Assembly: GCF_000611645.1 (NCBI RefSeq)
Contig: NW_014013327.1
Coordinates: 9,066-31,969 of the forward strand
Direction: 5' to 3'
Origin: Monoraphidium neglectum
Taxonomy: Eukaryota; Chlorophyta; Chlorophyceae; Sphaeropleales; Selenastraceae
Length of the DNA stretch: 22,904 bases
A program made the position numbers and the translations under genes. The number at the start of each line of letters is the position of its first letter. Within the stretch, counting starts at the first letter, position 1. Positions 1-8,645 of the stretch are shown piece after piece. The notes beneath the pieces were generated by a model. That model ran no database searches. It worked only from the letters and a program-made list of their open reading frames with translations, and was not told the origin of the DNA.

Positions 1-3000
1 GGGGGGCTGCCACAGCATTGGCGGCTTGCTCTTGTGGCTTGGGCAGCGCGGCGATGACCGCCAGTGCAGCCTCTAGTCGCGCGCGTTCCCGCTCGCTGAA
101 CTGCGCGTCAACCACCGCGCAGCGCCGCGCGTGCGCCTCCAGCCACTCCTGCCCCGGGTGGTGCCGCAGCCGCGCAAACCCCGCCGCGAGCAGCGCCAGG
201 TCGGCGGCCGAGCAGTCCCTCAGCCGCGCGCGCGCCGCCGACGCGAGTCGCGCGAGCAGCTCCCGGCCGGGCGCGTGGCGGGGCCACGCGCCCTCCGGCA
301 GCGCCTTGAGCCGCGCGGGCCGGATGAGGTCGGGCAGCCGGTATGCGACCGCCGCCACGTTCCGCGCTGTACCCTCGACGCTGTCGTCCACGCGCGACAG
401 GAAGACCTGCAGCAGCGTCGCCGCCTGCCCCGCCCCCGGCCGGCGCGGCGCGCGGAGCCGCGCAAGCGCGCACACCACGTGCGCCGCGCTCTGCGCGTTG
501 AACGACGCCGAGTGGCTTAATGAGACGCGCGCCGCGGCGCCTACGAATGCGGCGGGCGGGCGGGCGCGCAGGCGCACGAGCGAGTGCAGCAGCAGGCTGA
601 GCTCGCGGTTGTGGAACGTGTGCAGGACGGCGGACGCGGACGCGATTGCAGCACCCAGCCAGGCGTCCGACGGCCGGTACCCCAGCGCCGCGAGCGCCCA
701 CGCCACCGTGGCGAGGTCCCTGGGGGACCAGCCGCGCTGCCTGACGCGCTCCCGCGCGGCGGTGTGCCGCCGCTCGCTCTCCTGGTGCTCCCGCAGCCGG
801 TCCACCGCCGCGGGCCTCGCCGCCGCCCCGCCGCCCGCTGCCGGCTGGCCTGCTGCCAGGCCATGCTCCGACGCCGCTGCTGGCGAGCGCCAGTGGCCGT
901 CTGCGGCGCCGCCCCAAGCCAGGAGCGCCTGCACCCGCAGCAGCATCGCGTGCACGTGTTCCGCGGGCGGCGGCGCCCCCATGCGCGCGCTCGCCGACAG
1001 CGCGAGCGTCACGTTGAGCATGGGCCGCCGCATGGCGGGCAGCAGGCAGAAGGCACGCGCCTGCAGCGCGCCGACCAGATGAGCCACGCCCGCCGCGGCC
1101 TCGTCGCCGCTGGTGCCGCCGCCGCCGCCGCCATGCGGCGTCGCCTCGCCCGAGGTGCCGCGGCCGTGAAGGTGGTCGCTGCTGCTGGTCAGAGGCGTGC
1201 CGGTCTGTAAGAACTCAGCGGTGCTGGAGGAACCCAGCGGCGGGATGCCTGGCATGCCGCTGCCGCCGCCCCCGCTGTTGCTACTGCTGCTGGTGCTGAT
1301 ACTGCTGCTGCTACTGCTGCTGCTGCATAGACAAGCCCCGAGCGGCGCGCCGCCCGCGGCGCGCCGCATCCTGCTGACCGCCCAGAGCGTCGCCGCAACG
1401 TGCGGCTCCTCCATGCGCGGCGCCAGCCCCGCCGCACGCGCCGCGAACACGCCCAGCCAAGCATCTGGCGGCGAATGGCCGAGCGCCGCCAGCGACCACA
1501 GGCACATGGCCGCGTCGCCCGGCCCGAAGCCGGCCAGCTGCGCGAGGGCGGCGCCCCGCAGCGCAGCGAACCAGCTCGGCTGCACGCGCGCGCACGCGGG
1601 GCCGCCGGCGGGGCCGGGGCCCGTGACGAGCGCGCAGCGGCGCTGCAGCACGGCGAGCGCCCAAGCCACGTTGCAGAGTTCCTGTGGCTTGAACCCCTCC
1701 TCACCTAGCACGACGGGCCGCGGCGCGCCGGCCCCTCTGCTGCCCGCGCAGCGCGGCTGCTGCTGCTTGCCGGCGGGCCCGGCGGCCCCGGCGCGGCTGC
1801 CGCATGCGGCCGTCACAGCGGCGTCCGCCGCTGTGGAGTCCAGCACCCGCTGCGACGTCGACAGCAGCTCCTCCACCCAGGCCGCGTCGGGGTTGTGCTG
1901 CGACTTGGCTACGGCCCACGCGAGCTGCGACAGCTCTTGCGGCCGCAGCGCGCGCAGCGGGCAGCGTGCGAGCAGCAGCTGCATCAGCCGCCGGTCGGCG
2001 GCGCGGAGACGCGCGAAGCCTGCGGCAATGGTGGAGAGCTCCCGGGGGCGGCAGCTGGGCAGAAGCTGCTCGGTGATGTCGCGTAGCTCCCGCAGCAGGC
2101 ACGCCAGATCGGCGCGATGCGCCGGGTGCATGGCGGTCGGGTTGCAGACCTGGGGCCCGATGGGCGGTTGTACAGGGCGCAGGGTCAGGTAGGGGTCGGG
2201 CTGAGAGGGGCTCCGTTCATGTGTGCCGCCAACCACCCCTATGCTCAGGCGGTTGCTGATCCTGCCCGTCCGGAAGGCCGACTGGCGCCATTTGCGAGCG
2301 CCCAGGTAGGGTCTGCGGCAGTGGGTGTTGCGTCTCTCAACCGGCTGAGCTCGCCGCGCCCCTCAAGCGGCTGCTGCTCTTGCTACTGCTGCTGCGGCTG
2401 CTGCTGCGGCCGCTGCCGCCGCCCCTGCTGCTGCTGGTGATGCTGGGAGCAAGGTCAATGGCGCACCTTGGAGAGCCGGCACACCATTGCGGTGACATTG
2501 ATGTGGTTCAGCACCGGAGCAAACTCCACAAACAGCTCCCCAACCTCCTGCCAGCTGCCGCACAGCTGCACCTGAGCCGTAATCGACGCCTGCGTGGCAC
2601 CCCTGCTGCCGTTGCGGATCAGCTGGGCCAGCTGCCCAACAGGCAGGCGCCGTGGCTTGGCCGCACAGGGGCGTGCGTGCAGCTCATGCTGCTGCTGGCG
2701 CTGCTTTCCGTGCGTGGGCAGCCGTCCTGGGCTCGCGTTGTCGCTGCGCGCCGGTGCCGATTTCACGGCAGATGCAGACACTTTTGCCTGATGCAACGGC
2801 GCAGCCAGCTCCTTGTCATGCTGCGCCACTGCCGTGCTGCTGCCAGAACAAGAGACTTGCTTGCAAGTCTTCCGTACATGCTGGTGCACGAGCTCACGGG
2901 CACTGGCAGAGCTGGAGAAACGACATCGGTCGATACGCCTTTTCTCCGCCGCTGTGCCACCCACCGTATGGTGAAGGCCATGGTATGAAAAACCCATATA

Positions 3001-3009
3001 ATCATTCAT
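1..3009 (-). CDS. OPR/FASTK-like leucine-rich helical-repeat protein (partial, C-terminus beyond window)
   Basis: This is probably an organelle-targeted RNA-binding protein that acts in plastid or mitochondrial RNA maturation or translation; that role is family knowledge plus inference. Exon 1 (3009-2467) has a basic N-terminus and ends with a helical segment (ITAQVQLCGSWQEVGELF...) typical of the start of such proteins. The donor AAG|GTGCGC and acceptor CCCCAG|GTC bound a phase-0 intron (2466-2150). Exon 2 (2149-1) stays open to the window edge and carries roughly ten degenerate helical repeats, for example RPQELSQLAWAVAKSQHNP, FKPQELCNVAWALAVLQ, WSPRDLATVAWALAALGYRP and FARLRHHPGQEWLEAHARR. 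A poly-Ser/Gly linker (about 1330-1090) splits the repeat array. The partial protein has about 897 residues. A C-terminal RAP domain could lie outside the window. The first in-frame ATG is at 3009 (another at 2997); an upstream 5' exon is not excluded. Confidence 0.85.
1090..1335 (-). repeat. Ser/Gly low-complexity linker (AGC/AGT and GGC repeats)
   Basis: Inside exon 2 of the OPR-like gene the frame reads a serine run from AGC/AGT codons, then a Ser/Thr/Gly-rich stretch ending in a run of six glycines. It separates the N-terminal block of helical repeats from the C-terminal block. Such linkers are common in algal OPR proteins. The trinucleotide tract is probably length-variable (inference). 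Confidence 0.75.
2150..2466 (-). other. Intron 1 of the OPR-like gene, containing CAG-rich repeats
   Basis: The intron runs from donor AAG|GTGCGC at 2466 to acceptor CCCCAG at 2150 and joins two exons of the same helical-repeat protein in phase 0. A CCTGAC branchpoint-like motif lies upstream of the acceptor. Positions about 2368-2435 are an imperfect CTG/CAG and GCC tract. An in-frame stop follows soon after the donor, so reading through this segment would truncate the protein. Confidence 0.7.
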
Positions 3010-3401
3010 GAGATGACCAGCGGCACCAAAGCGCACGCCCGGCCGCGAAGGCGTGTCACGGTCGCCCTCTGCACGCTAAGCCCCCATGTCAAATGCGTTG
3101 ATGGCAAAAATACACACTTTTGAAAAGATTTACACTGCTTCGTCGGGCTTCACCAAGCTGTTGTTGCTGTCACGGAGATCTCGTCTCCGGCACTGCCAGC
3201 CACCAGACACCTTGTGGTTGGTACACAGATGTGACGCCGCCATCACTCATGCACATATTAAAAGTTTCTCTACGTCGGAATGGCCGCAGTATTGCGGTCA
3301 AAGGTCTCAATAACCCTGAAACCGCTGGCGCTGCGCCCAAGACGCTTTTGTTGGTATCCTGCGCCAGCACAAGCCATGACGTCTTGCCCTGTGTGCAACC
3401 C
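3010..3401. other. Intergenic, presumed promoter and 5' UTR of the OPR-like gene
   Basis: GC content drops compared with the flanking coding sequence, and no convincing reading frame is seen. A TGTAA poly(A)-like signal on the minus strand (3134-3130) suggests an upstream minus-strand transcript ends here. That would leave only about 120 bp between it and the OPR start codon. No convincing TATA box was found. Confidence 0.4.
3130..3134 (-). terminator. Possible TGTAA poly(A) signal
   Basis: The minus strand reads TGTAA (plus TTACA), about 270 nt downstream of the stop of the tentative small gene at 3402-4043. TGTAA is the usual poly(A) signal of chlorophyte nuclear genes, but a five-base word occurs often by chance. 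Confidence 0.3.
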
Positions 3402-4043
3402 CTATGCCGCTGAAAAGTCTTGCTCTGTAGGCCATGACAGGCTGCTCAGCACCATGGTGACAGCCTCCAAGCAGGCCTTGATTGACGCGGGCAGGTTCAT
3501 GGTTGGTGAGCTAGTACGGTATCCAATTGCCGCGCTATAAACGCTCCCAATCAACATCGCCACAACTGTGATTGCAACAGCTCTGTTTGCGAACTTACTA
3601 TTCAGGTTACTGCACCACAAAACACAGGATGCATGCGTAAGGAGTGGAAGGTGCAGGGGGTGCAGGGTAGATGGAGTAAGCGACCAGTGATGCGTCCAGG
3701 AGCGGTGCTAGTGAGGGGTGCAGCCACGTGTGCGTACTTTGTGACCAGTGTGGGGCCGCAGCAGCAAAGAGGACGAGTCGCACAGCCACAATCGGGTGTC
3801 AGCCGGCGCAAATCTGTCATTGGAAAATCAGGGCGGTGATGCTTGTGGATGTGGCGCAAGGAAGCAATTCCGGACAGGAGCGCGTTGCACAAATGCGCGC
3901 ATAGCCACAGTGTAGGGTAATTGGTTGTTGAGGCCCTCCCGCTCGTCGGTTATTGACCGCCCGTCTTTCACCCGTCCCAGGTAGGCAGCGCACAGCTGCA
4001 TCGTCATATCAACCGTCTGAAAACCCTGGCGAACACTCGTCAT
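3402..4043 (-). CDS. Tentative two-exon small single-pass membrane protein
   Basis: This is a low-confidence model. Exon 2 (3609-3402) is open and contains a hydrophobic stretch AVAITVVAMLIGSVYSAAIG, preceded by basic residues and followed by a Ser/Thr-rich tail ending at TAG. It is preceded by a pyrimidine-rich tract ending TGGTGCAG. A phase-compatible exon 1 (4043-3994) would start at ATG (MTSVRQGFQTVDMTMQ) and end at CT|GTGCGC, the donor type used by neighbouring genes. The product would be about 85 residues, like many small mitochondrial or plastid inner-membrane subunits. Codon use is less GC3-biased than in the neighbours, so chance open frames in intergenic DNA remain a real alternative. 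Confidence 0.25.
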
Positions 4044-4489
4044 CGCCACTTATAGGGCCCTTGGCGGGCTGCGCCGCAGGCTGCTGCCCGCGTGCTGCTC
4101 ATGCACCTGCGGCCGCAGCCCGCGCACAAGCGCCGTCGTGCCATCGGGCAGAACGCCCGCTTCTCACACCCTTTCTGATCGTCACAGTGCAATTGTGCCT
4201 GTGCCAGACCCCGTGCAGATACCATGCACGGCAACGCTCTAGTCCCCAATGTACAAAGCAGCGGCTCATGTCGACGCTCCAAATGAGGCCTGGCTGCGCT
4301 TCAAGCAGACGGCTGTACGCCTCAAAGGTGATCGTGGCCTCGTGCAATCGACGCACACGGTCGGCGAGCCTGGCCCTGCAGCGAGCTGACAGCCGTCGGG
4401 CCGATGGCGCGTCCGGCGTGATGCGGGTAGCATCGCGAGCAATGAAAGGCCCTGTCCACGCCAATGAGGAATGCTGCGAGCCAGCAGCC
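4044..4489. other. Downstream flank of the Ala/Lys-rich gene; no supported gene
   Basis: This is GC-rich DNA between the stop of the 4490-5215 gene and the tentative small gene. The minus strand has an open stretch (4464-4099) that starts 26 nt after the stop of the preceding gene, but it lacks an ATG start, recognisable motifs and splice support. It is probably 3' UTR or spacer. Confidence 0.4.
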
Positions 4490-4494
4490 TTACA
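4490..4494 (-). terminator. TGTAA overlapping the stop codon
   Basis: The final codons read GTG TAA, so the poly(A)-type word TGTAA overlaps the stop. If used, the 3' UTR would be only about 10-20 nt. No other TGTAA is seen on this strand in the next several hundred bases, but this one could be a coincidence. Confidence 0.25.
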
Positions 4495-5215
4495 CGGCGG
4501 GCTGGCCGCGCTTGGAAAGCACGCGTCCCAGGCGGCTGCTCAGTGTGCCCGCGGCTGCGGACGCGCCGGTCGCCTGCCCCTGCGCCGCCGTTGCCGTCGC
4601 CGCCGCCGCCGGTGCGCCCACACGGCCGGCCGCCGCGCCAGCAGCGTCATCGGCGGCGGCGCCCTTCTTGGAAAAGGCGCGCATGAAGCTGCCGGTGAGC
4701 GCCTTGCTGTTGAATGCCTGCTTGCTCTTGGAGGCCGTGTCCTTTGCGGCAGATGCTGCCGCGTCCTTGGCCGCCTCAGGGTCGGCCGAGGCCTGTTCTG
4801 CGAAGGTTGCGGCAGGCTTGGCAGCAGCAGCCGGAGCGGCGGCGGCAGCCTTGTTTGCATCGATCGCCGCGGCCGCCTTGCTCGGGGCCTGGGACGCGCC
4901 GACTGCTACCTGGGACACAGCGCCCGCAGGCGAGGGAGCCGCTTTCTCGACCTGCGCCGCGGCTGCAGCTGTGTTGGAGGTCAGTGTAGGCGCGAGCTTG
5001 TCAGCCGCTGTCCTGTTGTGCTTGCTGCCGCCCTGCCCGCCCTTGCCGCCCTTGCGGGCAATCTTCAGCAGTGCCGCGGCCAGCGCCACCGCCAGGACGC
5101 CGCCCGCGGCCGCGCCGCCGCCGGCCTGCACTTCAGAGCGCTTATACCACGGCTTCTCCGGCTTAGGAGGGGGAGCTGCGAGGACGGTAGGGTGACGATT
5201 TTCAGCGCCATGCAT
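4490..5215 (-). CDS. Ala/Lys-rich protein with one N-terminal membrane segment
   Basis: The model is a single exon of 241 residues; I recognise no family. After a Pro-rich N-terminus (PPPKPEKPWYKRSEVQ) come a glycine/alanine-rich hydrophobic segment at about residues 31-50 (GGVLAVALAAALL), a basic KIARKGGKGG stretch, and about 180 residues of low-complexity Ala/Lys/Ser sequence with predicted helical character. It ends with a basic SSRLGRVLSKRGQPAV. The layout suggests a membrane-anchored protein with a long flexible or helical tail; the compartment is unknown. ATG 5215 is the first in frame, but a CCTCGCAG acceptor-like site 36 nt inside leaves room for an alternative spliced N-terminus. The TAA stop overlaps both a TGTAA signal and a GTAAGG donor-like word. 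Confidence 0.6.
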   Translation of the reverse strand: MHGAENRHPTVLAAPPPKPEKPWYKRSEVQAGGGAAAGGVLAVALAAALLKIARKGGKGGQGGSKHNRTAADKLAPTLTSNTAAAAAQVEKAAPSPAGAVSQVAVGASQAPSKAAAAIDANKAAAAAPAAAAKPAATFAEQASADPEAAKDAAASAAKDTASKSKQAFNSKALTGSFMRAFSKKGAAADDAAGAAAGRVGAPAAAATATAAQGQATGASAAAGTLSSRLGRVLSKRGQPAV

Positions 5216-5999
5216 TCAACTCGTCAGGACATCCGCGTTGCAAGGGCAGGCCCCAGGCCCCACCTGCTGAGGGACCCTTCAGGATGCCCTCCATAAATGC
5301 CCCAATGGTTGACATGATTGCACGCGCTGCCTCGCTGTCACTCGGACGACACTAAGTGACACGGACGCTGAATGGTGATATACGCGGCTGTTGCAGCATG
5401 ATTTTGCATAGTAATTTTTGTACATCCGCAGAACCTATCGAAGTTGTGGACGGGTCTGCCGCTTTTCCTGCCCTGCGAATTGTTTGAATCCTATCCTCAA
5501 AATGTGCTGAAGTTGAGCGCCAACTGCGTGTGATGGGAGTTAAGAGCTTTCGAATTCCAGTTGCATGCCAAGCTGCGCCCCTTGTTGGGGTCGGGGCGAA
5601 TGGGTGCCGTGGAATTGGTCTGCCTGCATGAGCAGCAGCACCCTTGACGGCCGACAGCGGCCGACACAGCGCGAATAGCCAGGCACAATTCGTGGTTCAC
5701 ATTGACTGATCGATGGTATGTGATGCTACACGCATCATGTATGATCATGGGTTCTCGGGTGGGGTATTTCCCGAAAGAGACTGAGAGGCTCTGGTGGGTG
5801 TATCAAGGGGGTTTGGACACCCGGTACACCCCGTGCTTGCTGATAAGGAACGCACTTCATTCTCCCGTGTCAAGCGTATTCTGTCACCAAGTGGTGTTGC
5901 AAGCGCCATCGTATGCCGCCCGCTTGTCGCCCATCGTTCTTGGTCACCCCATGGACTGCGATCCAGGCACATGTCACTCCTCGGTTTCTTCCTCACTGA
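5216..5999. other. Intergenic spacer, no gene seen
   Basis: This spacer has lower GC and lies between the Ala/Lys-rich gene and the 3' end of the four-exon gene. It should hold the promoter of the former. Open frames here are short, lack organised composition and have no splice support. No RNA gene or repeat was recognised. Confidence 0.5.
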
Positions 6000-6004
6000 T
6001 TACA
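6000..6004 (-). terminator. TGTAA poly(A) signal of the four-exon gene
   Basis: The minus strand reads TGTAA about 160 nt downstream of the stop at 6163, a normal distance for a chlorophyte 3' UTR. Confidence 0.5.
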
Positions 6005-6162
6005 ACATGAGAAGCATGGTCGTGCACCAAAATCCAGCCTGCTATCGACCACTTGCAGAAGATCAGAGGGCGTCCGCCCGTGCAGGGGCCAGCGGCGACA
6101 CACGCCCCGCCGTCGCTCCTTTCCCCTGGGGCGGTGTGCGCCCCCGCCTCCGCCTCGCCCCG

Positions 6163-7998
6163 TCACGCCGCCTCTGCGTGCTGCCGCCCCTGCGCGTCCT
6201 CCAGCGCCCCCCGCGCCGCCGCGCGGTCCACCACGCCCTCAAACAGCCTGCTGCCTAGCACCGCGTCCGCGCCCCGCAGCTCCTCGCGCGCCAGTGCGCG
6301 CGCGCGCGCCGCGCCGCCGACCCCGCGGCCGCGCGCCTTGCCGATCGCCTCCAGCGCCAGCTCCCTGAAGTCGACGTCCTCCGCCGCCGCGTCGCCGCCG
6401 TACGTGCGGTTCTCGCCCACCCAGCTCTCGATGGGCCCGTTCCAGCCGCGCGCCCCCGTGAAGAAGGGGTTGTGCAGGCGCTCCTCCATGTCCCAGTACC
6501 AGGGGCCCATGCCGTAGAGGCCGTAGTAGAAGTGGCGCATGCGCTCCTTGTCCCACTCCTCCACCTCCATGCGGCGCAGCATCACGGCCGCCAGGCGGCG
6601 CTTCTCCTTCACGACCTCGTCGGTGATGTAGCCCTCGTCCACCTCGCGCACGGCATCAAGAAGGTCCTGGCGGGCCCGCGGCAGCAAGGGCGCGCCGTCA
6701 AGTGGGGCGGTCGGGGGTGTACCGCGCGCGTCAACGCGCGCGCCCGCTGCTGCGCCGCAGCTCCGGCCGCGACTTGCGCCGGGCGCTGGGCCGTGGGCGC
6801 CCATCGGCCGCCGGGGCACTGGCTACGCATGCGGCGCCACACAGCCACCCTACGGAACTTGGCAGCTGCACGCCTGACGATCCGGACAGCTGCACCTGCT
6901 CGCCTCTCCGTTGCACGCGTCGCAAGGGAGCGGGCACACAGCCGCTTTCCCTGTACCCATCCCTCAGCAATTAAAGCTCTCTTCATGCTCGCACCTGCTC
7001 CAGCTGCTTCTCCCAGTCCTTGCCCAGCAGCTGGCTGTAATAGTAATCGATTTGCTTGTGGGCCGGCTGGCGCAGCATGCGGATGTGGGGGTCGCGAGAG
7101 ACCTCCAGCGTGCGCATGGCGCGAGACACGATGAGCCCTTTGGGGGAACGGTCAGGTGAGGGCGGAACAGGGGCGAGGGAGGGGGTGGAGGGAGGCGGCA
7201 GGCGTGCAGACAGGGAGGGGCGTGGATTGCCAGCTGAGTCGGCGACGCAGTGCCTGCTCAATGCTGACCTTGCCCAGCTGCTGCCCAGGTGCTGAAGCGG
7301 TGTGGAAGCTTCCCCTGCCACTGGCACCAGCCTGCCAGCCCGTCATGGGTAACCTCAACCCCTCGCCACCCCTGCTCGGGCGCTCACACACGAGCGCTGG
7401 CCGGGCGGCCTTGAGCAGTGCCCTGGAGGCGAACTTGGCGGTGAAAACGCTCGCGTCCTCCAGCCGCCACACCAGCCGCTGCAGATTCTGCCGCTGCGCC
7501 TGCAGCGCCTTGGCTAAGTTGCTCGGTCGCAAGCTCCCCAGCAGCGCCAAGGGGTTCACCCGCCGCCGCGCTGTGCAGGCGCGATAAAGGACAAACGGGC
7601 AGTGCTGATGAGCAGGCAGGTGCACCAACTGGCACGCATGCGCTTTCTTCCTCCCATACAATGGCAAATGCAACCGCGTTCCGATTATGCCTCCTATGAT
7701 TGAGACAAGCATGCTGCTTGAACGGTCAGCAATGGCTGTAGTATTGGCCCCATCTCATTCAACGCAGCAGCCGCCAAGCGCCGCCCGCACCTTTGCCGCT
7801 GCCTGCCTTGCCGCCGCCGACGTCGATGCTGCCCGAGTCGTCCCCTGAGCCCTCTACGGGATCCTCCTCGCCATCTGGACTGGGATAAGCCCCTCCCTCG
7901 GCCTCCTCATCGCCTTGGTCGTCCTCAAACTCATCCTCAAACTCCTCCTCATACTCATCATCGCCAGATGCCTGCGCAAAGAATCGGTCAATCATCAT
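6163..7998 (-). CDS. Four-exon protein: acidic N-terminus and aromatic-rich C-terminal region, family not recognised
   Basis: Modelled exons are 7998-7791, 7570-7388, 7137-6995 and 6666-6163, with donors GTGCGG, GTGAGC and GTGCGA and acceptors CAG, AAG and CAG. All phases match, giving about 345 residues. Exon 1 is strongly acidic (DDEYEEEFEDEFEDDQGDEE). Exon 2 is helical (SNLAKALQAQRQNLQRLVW). Exons 3-4 carry an ordered segment with clustered aromatic and charged residues: HKQIDYYYSQLLGKDWEKQL, REVDEGYITDEVVKEKRRLA, HFYYGLYGMGPWYWDMEERL. This part looks conserved rather than low-complexity. I do not recognise the family and assign no function. ATG 7998 (ATGATG) is the simplest start. An upstream mini-exon (ATG near 8166, donor GAG|GTAGGC) spliced to an acceptor at 7971 is also phase-compatible. 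The next gene upstream lies about 650 bp away on the same strand. Confidence 0.7.
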
Positions 7999-8571
7999 TC
8001 ACATTGCAGGAATGCATACTGGGTATGGAGGACACCCAGATCTTGCATCGCGGGGTCCCAATGACGGGTCTCGTACTGGCCCACTGCTACCCCTTTACTG
8101 CTTCAATGCAAATCATATATCTTCGAAGCCTACCTCTGCCGCTAGTACCTCCTCCCGCCGCGACATGGCTGCTCGTGATCTGCGGGCCGTCTATTTATCG
8201 CGGCACGATATCGTATGACTATTTCTTAGCTTCAAACAAAAGCCTCTTGAGCAGGTGGCGTCAATGGGGCGAGCTGGTCAGATGCTGACCTAGCTTGCTG
8301 CAGCTGGAGCTCTTTTTAGTTGCGGGAGGTGGCTGGGCAGGTGTGAACGTGCGCCGCCGATGTGCGCCGTGCACTCTCAGATGTGTTCTTGCGGGTTGTC
8401 AGGTAGTCTGTGTGCTACCCCTCCATACACACTGCAGGCTCACCGTCCCCCTCATCTTGCCCGGGCTTGCCTCACACCAGGCCATTGACCACCCCCCCCC
8501 CCCCCCCGGGCCCACCCACCGGCTCTTCCCTCTGCCAGCAGGCACGGGCATACGTCGCTGCATCTCCTGTA
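7999..8571. other. Intergenic region upstream of the four-exon gene
   Basis: It is presumed to hold that gene's promoter and 5' UTR, and just beyond it the 3' end of the next minus-strand gene. It contains a 16-base poly-C run on the plus strand. No supported reading frame was found apart from a possible mini-exon near 8166. Confidence 0.45.
8492..8507. repeat. Poly-C/poly-G homopolymer run (16 bp)
   Basis: The plus strand has sixteen consecutive C followed by GGG. It lies just beyond the predicted poly(A) signal of the minus-strand gene ending at 8646, where the transcript strand would be G16. The length may be imprecise in the assembly. Confidence 0.9.
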
Positions 8572-8576
8572 TTACA
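8572..8576 (-). terminator. TGTAA poly(A) signal
   Basis: The minus strand reads TGTAA about 70 nt downstream of the stop codon at 8646, in the expected position for a chlorophyte nuclear gene. Confidence 0.55.
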
Positions 8577-8645
8577 TAAGGATAAAGCGGCGCAAAGCAT
8601 TGCGCAAGACCCGAGCAGCACGCACGCTGGAGCGGGCCCCGCGCA

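Noticed and set aside
18..1210. Long plus-strand open frames (18-1082, 584-1210) and minus frames at 108-917
   Set aside because: They are antisense or out-of-frame shadows of the OPR-like gene; composition is Arg/Ala-rich without motifs, while the remaining minus frame reads clear helical repeats.
3280..3540. 86-codon plus-strand frame with an ATGGCC start
   Set aside because: It has no homology signal, splice support or coding bias, and overlaps the tentative minus-strand membrane exon, which has a better internal pattern.
4099..4464. 121-codon minus-strand frame directly after the Ala/Lys-rich gene
   Set aside because: It starts with a non-ATG codon and has no motif; probably 3' UTR or spacer.
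3953..5296. 447-codon plus-strand open frame
   Set aside because: It overlaps the Ala/Lys-rich minus gene; it is a GC-driven shadow without recognisable features.
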